NCBI GenBank assembly: GCA_022822005.1
Contig: JAJECO010000008.1
Location: 124,001 to 188,000 of the forward strand
Reading direction: 5' to 3'
DNA length: 64,000 bases
DNA from: Candidatus Poribacteria bacterium
Lineage (GTDB): Bacteria; Poribacteria; WGA-4E; PCPOR2b
Part shown: positions 26,729-36,352 of the stretch, piece after piece
Numbering within the stretch: position 1 is the first letter of the stretch
Layout of the letters: every line of letters begins with the position of its first letter
The notes under the pieces: generated by a model
Seen by the model: the letters and a program-made list of their open reading frames with translations, nothing else
Databases searched by the model: none
What the model was told of the DNA's origin: nothing
Made by a program: the position numbers and the translations under genes

Positions 26729-27448
26729 TTAGTCTTTCTTAACGCTATCATCCACGAGCCAATATTTGAGAATGATGTAAATTGCGACAACCCCATCTTT
26801 CCATTTAATTTTTTTGCCTTCGGCGTAGGTACGCGCGTGGTAGCTGATGGGGACTTCGTGGAAGCGCAATTTCCGTTTGGCAATTTTTGCTGTAATCTCT
26901 GGTTCAATCCCAAAACGGTCTGACCGCAGCGGGATTGTCTTCAAGGTTTGTAGGCGAAACGCCTTATAGCAGGTTTCCATGTCTGTCAGCTTGAGGTTTG
27001 TGAATCTGTTACTCAAGAATGTCAGAAATCTGTTGCCTAAAGCATGTTTGGAGTATCGGTCTTGCACTCTCCTCCTTATCAGAAAGCGGGACCCATAAAC
27101 CACGTCTGCATGGCCTTGTAGAATGGGAGTTAATATTAGCTGGAAATCATCTGGATTGTATTCGAGATCCGCATCTTGGATGATGGCGATGTCACCAGAA
27201 GCGACTTCAATCGCCTCGCGGATTGCGGCACCTTTGCCGCGGTTCTTTTTTTGAAAAATGGGTTCAATTTGTTGATAGCTACCGGCTAATTGTTCAATAA
27301 TTTCGGTAGAACCGTCGGTTGACGCATCATCTACAATCACGAGTTGAACGGAATCGACCCCTTTAATTCGCTGTTTGAGTACACGGGCAACAATCTCCGC
27401 AAGTGTTCCACTCTCATTGTAGACTGGCATCAAAACACTTAGCTTCAT
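26729..27448 (-). CDS. Family 2 glycosyltransferase (dolichol/polyprenyl-phosphate mannosyltransferase-like)
   Basis: 'KLSVLMPVYNESGTLAEIVARVL', 'IVDDASTDGSTEIIEQL', 'DIAIIQDADLEYNPDDF', 'VYGSRFL'. Confidence 0.92.
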   Translation of the reverse strand: MKLSVLMPVYNESGTLAEIVARVLKQRIKGVDSVQLVIVDDASTDGSTEIIEQLAGSYQQIEPIFQKKNRGKGAAIREAIEVASGDIAIIQDADLEYNPDDFQLILTPILQGHADVVYGSRFLIRRRVQDRYSKHALGNRFLTFLSNRFTNLKLTDMETCYKAFRLQTLKTIPLRSDRFGIEPEITAKIAKRKLRFHEVPISYHARTYAEGKKIKWKDGVVAIYIILKYWLVDDSVKKD

Positions 27449-27459
27449 ATCTTCCACCA

Positions 27460-29382
27460 CTACCACCAGCTATACACGGAGGAGGTGAGGATGAGGCTCA
27501 AGATGGGCCAGAAGCAGCCCATGACCGCTTCGCCGAGCACCAGACCTACGAAAAAGGGAATAGCGGCGCGATATGCTTTGATGCCGCCGTGCCTGATCAG
27601 CAGCCACTTGGTAATCATTGCGATTGCTACAGGGAACCAGATCATATCTGTTGTTCCGGGTGCAAGACCGATAACGTAGCCTGCCGGGTGAAGTGGACAC
27701 CAAACGAAACGAGCACGCAGAAACATTATACCGAGGTTCACAAAGAAAGCAAATCCGAGGACACCCATTGACAACCAATTGGTTGGCTTGGGATTGACCA
27801 ACCACCCAGAGAGATAGTTATAGGTTCCCGCCCCGCCGGCATGAATCTGTTCGGACCCCGCTGCAACCCCTGTTTTGTAGATTGTATATGGGTACAGGAT
27901 GAGACTGGATTCAATGCCAACGATACTGGCAATGATTAACGCAATGAACATGGTTCGGTTTCTGATGTTGGTTCGTTCTGCCAGCTTGAAGGACTCAAGT
28001 TGGTCGGGTATCGGGTGGGTGCGAAACCCGGCACCACTCATCCAGTTCATCAACGAGAGTATCGTTAAATTCCCCGGTTTTAGGCGTCGTGTCCCGAACA
28101 TAGCGACCATCATGTATTGTGGATTTATGTAGCCAATGGAGTGAATTGGAGGTCCCAACTCCGCCCGCATACGCGCCAATCCGACAACGATTGCGAAGTA
28201 GAGACCGATGAAAACGGCGTAGCCCCAAAGCGACATCCCACCCTTTATGCAGAAAACCATCAACACAAGGAGACAGATAAACAGCGTGGCGACAGCAGCT
28301 CGGTAAGAGATTGGCTCGTTTGCCTCATCATTTGGATCTGGACGGATGACACGCGAGAAGACTTGCAGGAAGTGTCTTCTGCCGGTCCAACAGGTCACGG
28401 CGAGTAAAGCGAACAGGGCACCCGTGCCTTGCTCCCCCAAGAATGGGTATCCGGGAATGCTCCTGATACCTGCCATGCTGCCGAAGACAAGTTGTGCCTT
28501 CCGCAAGAGGTAGAAGAAGGTGCATGAAAAAGAGAGGTCCAAGGGAAGGACAAAAGAGAGACCGATGAGATATGGGTGAAAATAGAAGGAGGTGCTGCCC
28601 ATCGCATTCCACGGTTTCTGTGAAAAACTGAAGACGTTTCTGGTGCGGTCATTAATGGGCAGAGAAGGGAGGATGGGGAAGAAAAATGCGATCCCGTTCC
28701 ACAGGTCAATCCCGAAAGCAAGACCAAAACCGATCCACAGGACACGATTCCTGAAGATGCTTCCAGAGTCGGCTGTGATTTCTAGGGGAATTTGGATAAT
28801 CGGATACGCCAATTTCTCACGGTCAACCCACTGCCTTCTGATGAGCGATGTTAGGCAGAGGAAAATAAGCATCAATGAGAAGATGACGACCGACCATGAT
28901 AGGATGGGCGTCACCCAATAGCGTACGTAGCCGTCCGCAAAGAAATTGACATTTCCCTCGTAGAAATCGTTGACGGTTTTCGGGTCGGAGATGACCAACC
29001 AATCTGGCAAGTGATGGAAAAGTAACGCTGCCCAATCGTTTTCGGGGGTCGCAAAGCGAAAGGCGTAGGGCATCAACCCCATTAAGCGGGGCATCGCGTC
29101 GTGCCCAGAGAAGCAACTTCCCACCGCAAGCATCGCGTAGATAACGAGTAGGTCTTGTTGATTGAGGGCAGACTTTGGTGAGACTTGACGGACAATTATG
29201 TTCAGCCACGTTATCATTAGGACAGCAAACATGACATTGACCGACAGCGAAACAGTTGTCAGATGCGCAGTATGCCATATCATTTCGACATAGGCGATCC
29301 AATAGCTGTTAGCGATGATTAGCAGCACGCCGATCAGCATCGCACGCTTTTTAATTGAGGTTGTCGTATTTGTGTCCTTCAT
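27460..29382 (-). CDS. Large polytopic membrane protein (DUF6784/DUF6785-like)
   Basis: About 640 aa with many hydrophobic segments; 'RAELGPPIHSIGYINPQYMM', 'HPAGYVIGL'; family name assigned from memory of similar proteins. Confidence 0.6.
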   Translation of the reverse strand: MKDTNTTTSIKKRAMLIGVLLIIANSYWIAYVEMIWHTAHLTTVSLSVNVMFAVLMITWLNIIVRQVSPKSALNQQDLLVIYAMLAVGSCFSGHDAMPRLMGLMPYAFRFATPENDWAALLFHHLPDWLVISDPKTVNDFYEGNVNFFADGYVRYWVTPILSWSVVIFSLMLIFLCLTSLIRRQWVDREKLAYPIIQIPLEITADSGSIFRNRVLWIGFGLAFGIDLWNGIAFFFPILPSLPINDRTRNVFSFSQKPWNAMGSTSFYFHPYLIGLSFVLPLDLSFSCTFFYLLRKAQLVFGSMAGIRSIPGYPFLGEQGTGALFALLAVTCWTGRRHFLQVFSRVIRPDPNDEANEPISYRAAVATLFICLLVLMVFCIKGGMSLWGYAVFIGLYFAIVVGLARMRAELGPPIHSIGYINPQYMMVAMFGTRRLKPGNLTILSLMNWMSGAGFRTHPIPDQLESFKLAERTNIRNRTMFIALIIASIVGIESSLILYPYTIYKTGVAAGSEQIHAGGAGTYNYLSGWLVNPKPTNWLSMGVLGFAFFVNLGIMFLRARFVWCPLHPAGYVIGLAPGTTDMIWFPVAIAMITKWLLIRHGGIKAYRAAIPFFVGLVLGEAVMGCFWPILSLILTSSVYSWW

Positions 29383-29423
29383 AACAGGAAATAGGCGAGG
29401 ATTCTGTAGAACATCAGAAAGAA

Positions 29424-29454
29424 GAAAGCCCCACACCGAACGGCGGGGGCTTTC
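29424..29454 (-). terminator. Candidate rho-independent terminator
   Basis: On minus strand GAAAGCCCC-loop-GGGGCTTTC followed by TTCTTTCTG, downstream of the 29503-30264 gene. Confidence 0.55.
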
Positions 29455-29502
29455 AAAAATGTGTTACGAATATAAACGAGTGACTGTAAGAGAGTCGTTG
29501 TA

Positions 29503-30264
29503 TTAACGTTTCTTCAGCATACCCCAGGTGGTAGTCAGCTTATTACCCGGTTCAACAGATCGTCCCTTGAGGCCGGTAACAAATACATTGTCAAACGCAG
29601 CGGTGGCACCCTCTGTGCCCACGCCGACACGACCTCCTTTACTGCCGTTTATATCCTTTCCTTCATAGATTAACTCATCGTCAAGAAACATCTGGATGAA
29701 GAGACCTTGATTCAAAATTTTGATATGTAGGTCATCTCTTCCCAGCTTGTGTTTTGACTCAGTCCCTTTTTTGATGTCGGTAATGCCTCTGACATCTCGA
29801 ATAACAAACGACTCACTGTTCTTCCATCCGATCTCCCACCAAAACTTGATACGGGCTTTTTCATCGGCAAGCCGTCCCTTAACGGGAGCAGGAAGCGTAA
29901 ATGACCGGGCGTCGTCTCTGCCGGGACCGGGCTGCAGATCATCTTTGATCCGCCAGAAGATGCGAACCCCGTTACCGCCCCTTAATTTTCTTGCGGTCAA
30001 CTCAAAGATATATTCGTTCCAAGTATCATCCCAGAAATCATCCGAAACTACAGCGATAGTACGCCCATCAGCTTGCCCCTGTTGGAGCGCGCCTCCCTGT
30101 ACTTCCCACGCGCCTTGTAAAAACGACCATTTTTCCGCGGTACGGTTTGGCTTTGAAAAATTATCCTCAAACAGAACCTGCGCTGTAGCAGGAGAAGCAA
30201 GTAGGATGAGCGCAACCAAGCACGCCCCTACAAAATTACATGGAATTGATAATACTTTCTTCAT
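29503..30264 (-). CDS. Secreted LamG/concanavalin-like protein with C-terminal TTWGxLK motif (paralog 1)
   Basis: Signal peptide; 'VLFEDNFSKPNRTAEKWSFLQGAWEVQGGALQQG...FWRIKDD...FDNVFVTGLKGRSVEPGNKLTTTWGMLKKR'. Confidence 0.7.
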   Translation of the reverse strand: MKKVLSIPCNFVGACLVALILLASPATAQVLFEDNFSKPNRTAEKWSFLQGAWEVQGGALQQGQADGRTIAVVSDDFWDDTWNEYIFELTARKLRGGNGVRIFWRIKDDLQPGPGRDDARSFTLPAPVKGRLADEKARIKFWWEIGWKNSESFVIRDVRGITDIKKGTESKHKLGRDDLHIKILNQGLFIQMFLDDELIYEGKDINGSKGGRVGVGTEGATAAFDNVFVTGLKGRSVEPGNKLTTTWGMLKKR

Positions 30265-30312
30265 ATCCCTCCCTTCTAGGGATAAACGGCTACATACAAC
30301 AACAAAGATTTA

Positions 30313-31119
30313 TTAACGGGTTTTCAGTGAACCCCAGGTGGTTGTTATTTTACCGCCGGGTTGAACACCTTGTCCCTTGAGGTCAGTGATAACAAAGTCA
30401 GAAAATTCGACAGCTGTGGCATGGGTACCGAGAGCGATCCTGCCCCCCTTATTGGCACCATTGATTTCCTTGCCTTCCCAAACCAGTTCATCGTCAAAAA
30501 ACATCTTAAGAAGTATCGCATCATTTTCAATTCTGATGCGATGCTCTTTGTTTTTCGCGAGCTTGTGTTTTGAATCTGTGCCCTTTCTGTCTCTGGCAAG
30601 TCCATTAATATCTCTCACCAGAACAGACGTTTTGGCCTCACGACCCAGATCCCACCAGATTTTAATGCGACCTTTGCCAATATCTCCAAGCCGTCCCTTT
30701 GCACCGGCTGCACCCAAGCAAAACGAACTGTTAAAACCGCCACCACACTCTCTGCCGATCTGTTCTTTCATATCATCTCTGATCCGCCAGAAGATGAGGG
30801 CACCATTGTCGCCTCTGAGTTTCTTTACGGTCACCTCGAAAATATACTGCGTCAGCGCGGTTTCCTTGGCATCAAATTCTTCTGTCCAAGCGGCATCTGA
30901 CAGGTACGCCATTGTGCGATCTACTACCGCACCTTGCGTCAATTTACCGCCTTGAACTTTCCAATCTCCTACGGCGAACACCCAGTTGTTCTTCGATCTC
31001 TCTGCGTTTTTGAAGTTATCCTCAAAAAGGATTTTCGCCGTAGCGGTAGAGGATAAAAAGAGGCTCATCATAGCGCTGGCGAATATGAGGGTGAATAGTA
31101 ATGATAGATTTCTTTTCAT
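30313..31119 (-). CDS. Secreted LamG/concanavalin-like protein with C-terminal TTWGxLK motif (paralog 2)
   Basis: Signal peptide; 'ILFEDNFKNAERSKNNWVFAVGDWKVQGGKLTQG...FFDDELVWEGKEING...GVQPGGKITTTWGSLKTR'. Confidence 0.7.
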   Translation of the reverse strand: MKRNLSLLFTLIFASAMMSLFLSSTATAKILFEDNFKNAERSKNNWVFAVGDWKVQGGKLTQGAVVDRTMAYLSDAAWTEEFDAKETALTQYIFEVTVKKLRGDNGALIFWRIRDDMKEQIGRECGGGFNSSFCLGAAGAKGRLGDIGKGRIKIWWDLGREAKTSVLVRDINGLARDRKGTDSKHKLAKNKEHRIRIENDAILLKMFFDDELVWEGKEINGANKGGRIALGTHATAVEFSDFVITDLKGQGVQPGGKITTTWGSLKTR

Positions 31120-31371
31120 TTTAGCTCCCTCCTTATCTCTATAAAACAACCTGTTCCGAATTTTAGGACATCGTAAGTACAGTGTTAAATTACTTCAGTT
31201 TTGACGGATTATAAGAAACACCGAAGTCTTTGTATTGAATCTTTCCCGATGCTTAAACTTTCGCTTTTGGATAACAGTTCGTGATACCTCGGTGTAAGCA
31301 TCATGGTCAAAAGCATTAACGCAAACACCGTCGAAATCACATCTGTCTGTATCCAACAAGAGATAAAAATA

Positions 31372-31407
31372 AAGCGTGATACACTGATTTAACAGCGCAT
31401 CACGCTT
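31372..31407 (-). terminator. Rho-independent terminator
   Basis: Minus strand AAGCGTGAT-18 nt-ATCACGCTT followed by TTATTTTTATC, downstream of the 31426-32385 gene. Confidence 0.7.
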
Positions 31408-31425
31408 CATGTTTGGACTATGCGA

Positions 31426-32385
31426 TTACAGTCCTTGTCTTGCATTCAGCTTAATATTGCCCCACGTCTGCGGGAGCTTATCTTTCGGGCTGACAGCGCG
31501 CACACCGATGAACTGGAGATCACCGTAGATACAGACATTGTTGTCATTCTCAAAGGATGACGCCCAAGAGATAGAACCTTCACGACTCTCGCCTGCGGCT
31601 TCATGGTCATTCATCGTGGAGTCAAATCCGACGACGACTCCATCTTCGAATTCCGCGGGCTTGATGGTCGATATGGTCATTCCCTCTTTATAGTCAAGGT
31701 GAACTTCCATGATCATGCCATCACCGGTCTGGGTAGCCGCTGAATTTGCCGTACAATCTTCATCGAAGACGTGGACATCACCGAGAACAGCGTTCTGCCC
31801 ATGGTTCCACCAGCACGCAGGTTCGGAGGTGCCGCCGCCGGTCCACGGTTTAATCCGCCACCAGTGATCGCCGGGCTGCGGTTTACAGCAGTCAACTCCT
31901 GAGAGTTCCCGGTCATCATTTCCCCTGGGTGTCCGGCACGCGTTGTGCTCGAAGTCGAACTCAAGCCATAGCTCAGAAGTGTGCGGTGCGGTGGGCCCGC
32001 CTTTGTTCTTTGCCTCGCCGCTATTGATATCAGTGGGCAAATTCGCGTCCTTGATTACGCCAACGTAGTAAAGACGCTCCTCGTCAAAGAGAAATCCAAA
32101 GTCGTTACTCAGATCATCAGCATCATCAATCGTGCCTCGACTCACTCGGTTTGGTGAGGTTTCCTCAAATAGGAACCAATCTGGAACGCGTTCGACATCC
32201 ATGTGCATGTCGGCAGCCTGATACTCAGCCCAGTGTTCCTGAAACTCGTCATCAACCTTGCCATCGAGTTCAGGTGGCTTTTGTGCGAAGAAGGCTTTTG
32301 CCTTACCGCCCGAATGAGCAAAAACAAATGTTGCAGAAAATAGCATTATTAACGCCATCGTGAATAGAATAGCGTACCTAAACAT
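31426..32385 (-). CDS. Secreted CBM9-like (sugar-binding) protein with C-terminal TWGxIK motif
   Basis: Signal peptide 'MFRYAILFTMALIMLFSATFVFA'; 'AQKPPELDGKVDDEFQEHWAEYQAADM'; ends 'VSPKDKLPQTWGNIKLNARQGL'. Confidence 0.65.
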   Translation of the reverse strand: MFRYAILFTMALIMLFSATFVFAHSGGKAKAFFAQKPPELDGKVDDEFQEHWAEYQAADMHMDVERVPDWFLFEETSPNRVSRGTIDDADDLSNDFGFLFDEERLYYVGVIKDANLPTDINSGEAKNKGGPTAPHTSELWLEFDFEHNACRTPRGNDDRELSGVDCCKPQPGDHWWRIKPWTGGGTSEPACWWNHGQNAVLGDVHVFDEDCTANSAATQTGDGMIMEVHLDYKEGMTISTIKPAEFEDGVVVGFDSTMNDHEAAGESREGSISWASSFENDNNVCIYGDLQFIGVRAVSPKDKLPQTWGNIKLNARQGL

Positions 32386-32606
32386 GGTTTTATCTCCTCC
32401 AATTTTAAGTAAATTGATAAAACGATGGGTCAGACCCATCTGAATTTGCGCAATTTATTGCGCTGTTAAACAACTCGATTTTAATTTTTCAGACGCGATA
32501 CAACGGAATTGACACTGTACCTCGCCTGTTGACGCGCCGTTGAACAGATATTTATAGCGCGCTCACACTTTTTCAAAGCGGTCTATCCCCCTCATACTAA
32601 CATGGG

Positions 32607-33416
32607 CTACTGCCCCGCTTTCAGCTCACCCCAAACCGTTGCCAATTTACCTTTCGCTTCAACGGAGAAGGGATTCCCTTCAGGTGTCGTAACAAACACA
32701 TCATCTACCGTTATCTTGCCATTAACGGTGCCAAAACCGATACGACCTTCGCCCCCGATGTTGAGATCCTTTTTTCCTAAGGCCTCAAGGTCAACAATAG
32801 CTTCACCAAAATTTCCTGCAGCCACTGCTCCTGGTTGATCGCTGAGGTACAACTTATAATACTTTGCCGAGTTTTCGACTTTGACATAATAGTCTTCGCC
32901 GGCACCGATCTTTGTTTTGGTTTCGGTGATTTCAAATGCCTTGATAATAGTTCGCACATCACGTTGGACGACTGCACCACCCTGGTTGAACCACCAATAG
33001 ATCACGTGACGACGACCACTCTCTTGCATCTGTTTGGGCAAACTTCCGGCGGGAGAAAAGTTACCGCCCTGTGAACCATCACTGTGAAACCGCCAGAAGA
33101 TGGCTGGTTCAGAACCGGCCGAAATGCGGATTTTTGCGTAAAGCCAATAATCAACCCATTCTGGATCCCAGTGGTCATCGGCCACTATGATTAGGCTTTT
33201 GTCACCCGATGTATTTCTCAATTCTCCGCCTTGAATGTTCCATTTACCGAGGGCGACATGCCATTTACCTGAACCGTCTAATTTTCCACCCCTGAAATTA
33301 TCCTCAAATAGGATCTCTATGGCTTGAACGAAACTCGGTGCGATGATCGAGAAACCTGCCAGAACTGCAATTGCCACAAACAGGGATAGTCTGGGCAAAC
33401 TGTTAGTTTTGTTCAC
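32607..33416 (-). CDS. Secreted LamG/concanavalin-like protein with C-terminal VWGxLK motif (paralog 3)
   Basis: Signal peptide; 'ILFEDNFRGGKLDGSGKWHVALGKWNIQGGELRN...GRIGFGTVNGKITVDDVFVTTPEGNPFSVEAKGKLATVWGELKAGQ'. Confidence 0.7.
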   Translation of the reverse strand: MNKTNSLPRLSLFVAIAVLAGFSIIAPSFVQAIEILFEDNFRGGKLDGSGKWHVALGKWNIQGGELRNTSGDKSLIIVADDHWDPEWVDYWLYAKIRISAGSEPAIFWRFHSDGSQGGNFSPAGSLPKQMQESGRRHVIYWWFNQGGAVVQRDVRTIIKAFEITETKTKIGAGEDYYVKVENSAKYYKLYLSDQPGAVAAGNFGEAIVDLEALGKKDLNIGGEGRIGFGTVNGKITVDDVFVTTPEGNPFSVEAKGKLATVWGELKAGQ

Positions 33417-33584
33417 GGCTAATTCTCCTTTCCAGTCTCGATTGTGATAAAAACGTCAATTACAATGCGAAGATGTAATATTCTATTAACAGAGATGCAA
33501 TATTTTATTACACATCCCATTGTCTGTCAACAAAAAAAATCCTACGTCGAAAAAAAGAGGATAAGACAAGCTATGGACTATTTC

Positions 33585-34595
33585 TCAGTCTTTTTTCCTA
33601 AATTCTTCGACCGCTTTTGTTGCTTCTAGCGTATCGACTTCCAATAATGCTTCGAGCGCATGGTAACGGACGCCCTTATGCTCGTCTTCCAACGCCTTCA
33701 CCAACACAGGTATGACACCTTGAGCGGAATTTGCCACGCCGCCCAGCGCCGTAGCGGCTTCTTCGCGAATATGCCATTCTTTCGTTTGCAATGCGTCTAT
33801 CAACATCGAGATTGCCTCTTCAACCGGCTCACCGATTTTCCCCAACGCAATGGCAGCGGAGAGGGCAATCTTCTCATCCCCATCCTCCAAGAGTTGTGTT
33901 AATGTCGGCACAGCTGCTTGCGCTGACTTACCAATCTGTCCCAATGCGCCGATAGCGTAGCGGCGTACCCCTTTATCTTCGTCTCCCAATGCCGTTATCA
34001 ATTCTGGCACAGCTGCTTGTGCCGGCTTACCAATCCGTCCAAGTGCTTCGGCGGTCCGACGACGTACCCCCTTATCCTCGTCTTGCAGCGCAACTATTAG
34101 TGTCGGCACAGCTTTGTGCGCCGATTCACCAAGTTTACCCAGCGCTGCCGCAACTTTGGAACGAGCCCGCGGATCTTTATCCTTTAGCGCTGCTATCAGT
34201 GCGGGAACGACATCTTGCGTATGATTTCGGCCAAGCTTCCCCAATATTTCGGCGACCTTGGCACGAACCGTAACATCTTCATCCTGCAATGCTGCTATCA
34301 ACGCGGGAATGGCACCTGTAGCCGGTTTTCCCATTGTGCCCAGTGCCATTGCGGTATATCGACGCACATGTTTATCTTCGTCCTTTAGTGCTTTTACTAA
34401 TAACGGCAGCACTTCTTCTGCATGCCCCTTGCTCGTCCGAACCAATTCCTCGGCAGCAGCGCGGCGGACGACGGGGTTCTCGTCACTGAGTTGTATTTCA
34501 TAAATATCCGCGCTGTGCCCGCTAGAGTCAAACGGTATCACCATCAGAACGACAAAGAACAGAAAGACAGAAAATAACAGTATTCTTGATTTCAT
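33585..34595 (-). CDS. Secreted/periplasmic HEAT-repeat protein
   Basis: Signal peptide; repeats of AVPxLIxALxDEDKGVRRxxAEALGxIGKxAQA at about 33-aa pitch. Confidence 0.9.
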   Translation of the reverse strand: MKSRILLFSVFLFFVVLMVIPFDSSGHSADIYEIQLSDENPVVRRAAAEELVRTSKGHAEEVLPLLVKALKDEDKHVRRYTAMALGTMGKPATGAIPALIAALQDEDVTVRAKVAEILGKLGRNHTQDVVPALIAALKDKDPRARSKVAAALGKLGESAHKAVPTLIVALQDEDKGVRRRTAEALGRIGKPAQAAVPELITALGDEDKGVRRYAIGALGQIGKSAQAAVPTLTQLLEDGDEKIALSAAIALGKIGEPVEEAISMLIDALQTKEWHIREEAATALGGVANSAQGVIPVLVKALEDEHKGVRYHALEALLEVDTLEATKAVEEFRKKD

Positions 34596-34933
34596 TTTTT
34601 TTAGTTTCTCCTGAATATGTTTACTGTGAATTTCTATGCAAAGATGTTATATAGCTAACACTTTCCAGATATAAACAGCCGGACTATAGCGCAATTTCGG
34701 ACTGATTGAATAGCGACTCCCGCGCAATGTGCGAGTGCTCTGTCAAGTAAATTATGATAAGTCACTCCCTGATCAGCTCCGACTTCGCCGAGAGTCCAAG
34801 ACCCCGATAAATCCCCCGATAGGATCGGGGCAGGCCCGATGAATCCCCGATACATCGGGACAGGCGGGACTCCGACAAGCCGAGAGCAGGTCCCGATTCT
34901 CGGGATTCACGGAACGGAACAGGCGGGATTCAA

Positions 34934-35134
34934 AGCAACTTGGATAGCCATATCCAAGCCCGATTTGCGGCGGTGTTGTGGATTTGTCAATCCACAACGA
35001 GCAGGACCATTAGCATTTATCTGACAGTGTACTAGGTCTCTTGTGCAGTGGATTTGTCAATCCACTGTGAGCAGCGGTGGCTCGGTTTAGCTCCGATCCG
35101 TCCAGTTTATAACATTGCATATAATTAGCAACTT
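34934..35134. repeat. Repeat family B, copy 1 (long form)
   Basis: cttggatagccatatccaag hairpin, two gtggatttgtcaatccac-type hairpins, ctcggtttagctc.., terminal ataattagcaactt. Confidence 0.75.
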
Positions 35135-35157
35135 AAATTGTCGCATCTACATATGCC

Positions 35158-36219
35158 TTACGCTTTCCAAAACACTGGAACACCGAGTTCACCCGCCAAA
35201 TCCGCCAGTCCTCCCAAATGATCTTGATGTAGCGGCAGTCCGTTTTGGCTCCACTCTGCGTGTTTCATCGCCTCCAACTCGCCGGGGAAGTAGACCTGAT
35301 CGAACCCATCGGCAGGGGGACTCGACCGAAGTTTATGAATCTCCCGATCGATCTCCTCCGTGAACTCGTCAAGCGGCACAAAGCTATCGATGTTGATTGC
35401 GTAGTAGAACAGCCCTGACCCCTGTTTGTCGAGCGGAACATCGTCCGCATGGTTGACGGTTGCAATCATACCTGAGAGGGGACCTGCCAAGGCGTCTACC
35501 GCCAGTGCGAGGGCGTACCCCTTCGCGCCGCCCATCGGCAAGAGGACGTGCGCTTCGTTGGGGTCGTCGGTTTCGTTGCCATCCTTGTCCAATACCCAAC
35601 CTGAGGTTAACCTGTCTCCGTATAGCCGCCGCGTACCAACCCTGCCCCATGCTGAAACACCGCACGCCATATCAAGAAGAATTGGAGGTTCTGTTTTCGC
35701 GGGGATGGCATAAGAGAATGGATTGTTCCCGACAACGCGCGTCTTCCCGCCAAAGGGTGCGACCCCTGGACCGCTGGTCGATGTGCTGAACCCAATCATA
35801 CCGTGTTTGAGGGCAAGCATCGCGGTAGCGCTCGCAGCACCAAAGTGATTGGTGGCAAACGCACCGACTGCAGCGATACCGGCGACCTTCGCCTTTTCAA
35901 TCGCTAATTCCATTGAGAATTTACCCGCTACATGTCCCAAGCAACGATCACCGTTGACACGTGCAAACGCGGGACCTTCGCGGACAATCGTGAGATTCGG
36001 GGTGGGATTGATTCTGCCCCCCAGAATGCCCCGGACGTAACCCGCGAGCGCACGCGTTCCGTGGGAATGAATGCCGTGCAGATCTGTCTCCACTTGAAGA
36101 TGCGCGACCGCATCGGCATCCGCTTTCGGCACACCCGCTTTTTGGTACAATTGACTGGCAAATCCTTTTAATTCATCAGCATTAACAACAATATCTTGAT
36201 CAGTAGGTTCAAATTTCAT
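35158..36219 (-). CDS. Malate/lactate/ureidoglycolate dehydrogenase (Ldh2/MDG2 type)
   Basis: 'LYQKAGVPKADADAVAHLQVETDLHGIHSHG', 'GFSTSTSGPGVAPFGGKTRVVGNNPFSYAIPAK', 'LPMGGAKGYALALAVDALAG'. Confidence 0.93.
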   Translation of the reverse strand: MKFEPTDQDIVVNADELKGFASQLYQKAGVPKADADAVAHLQVETDLHGIHSHGTRALAGYVRGILGGRINPTPNLTIVREGPAFARVNGDRCLGHVAGKFSMELAIEKAKVAGIAAVGAFATNHFGAASATAMLALKHGMIGFSTSTSGPGVAPFGGKTRVVGNNPFSYAIPAKTEPPILLDMACGVSAWGRVGTRRLYGDRLTSGWVLDKDGNETDDPNEAHVLLPMGGAKGYALALAVDALAGPLSGMIATVNHADDVPLDKQGSGLFYYAINIDSFVPLDEFTEEIDREIHKLRSSPPADGFDQVYFPGELEAMKHAEWSQNGLPLHQDHLGGLADLAGELGVPVFWKA

Positions 36220-36259
36220 TTTGACACCTCGCAAGATTATGTGACATGTGGTGCATAAT

Positions 36260-36329
36260 AACCAATCGCGCTAGTTTGCAGCTGTTGATAACGTGAAACG
36301 TGATGCGTGAAACGTAAAAATCATTGGTT
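36260..36329. repeat. Short TIR element family C, copy 3 (AACCAAT...ATTGGTT)
   Basis: aaccaatcgcgctagtttgcagctgttgataacgtgaaacgtgatgcgtgaaacgtaaaaatcattggtt; reverse complement of 5520-5582 type. Confidence 0.75.
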
Positions 36330-36352
36330 CAGCAGTTCATTTTCTTCCTACC

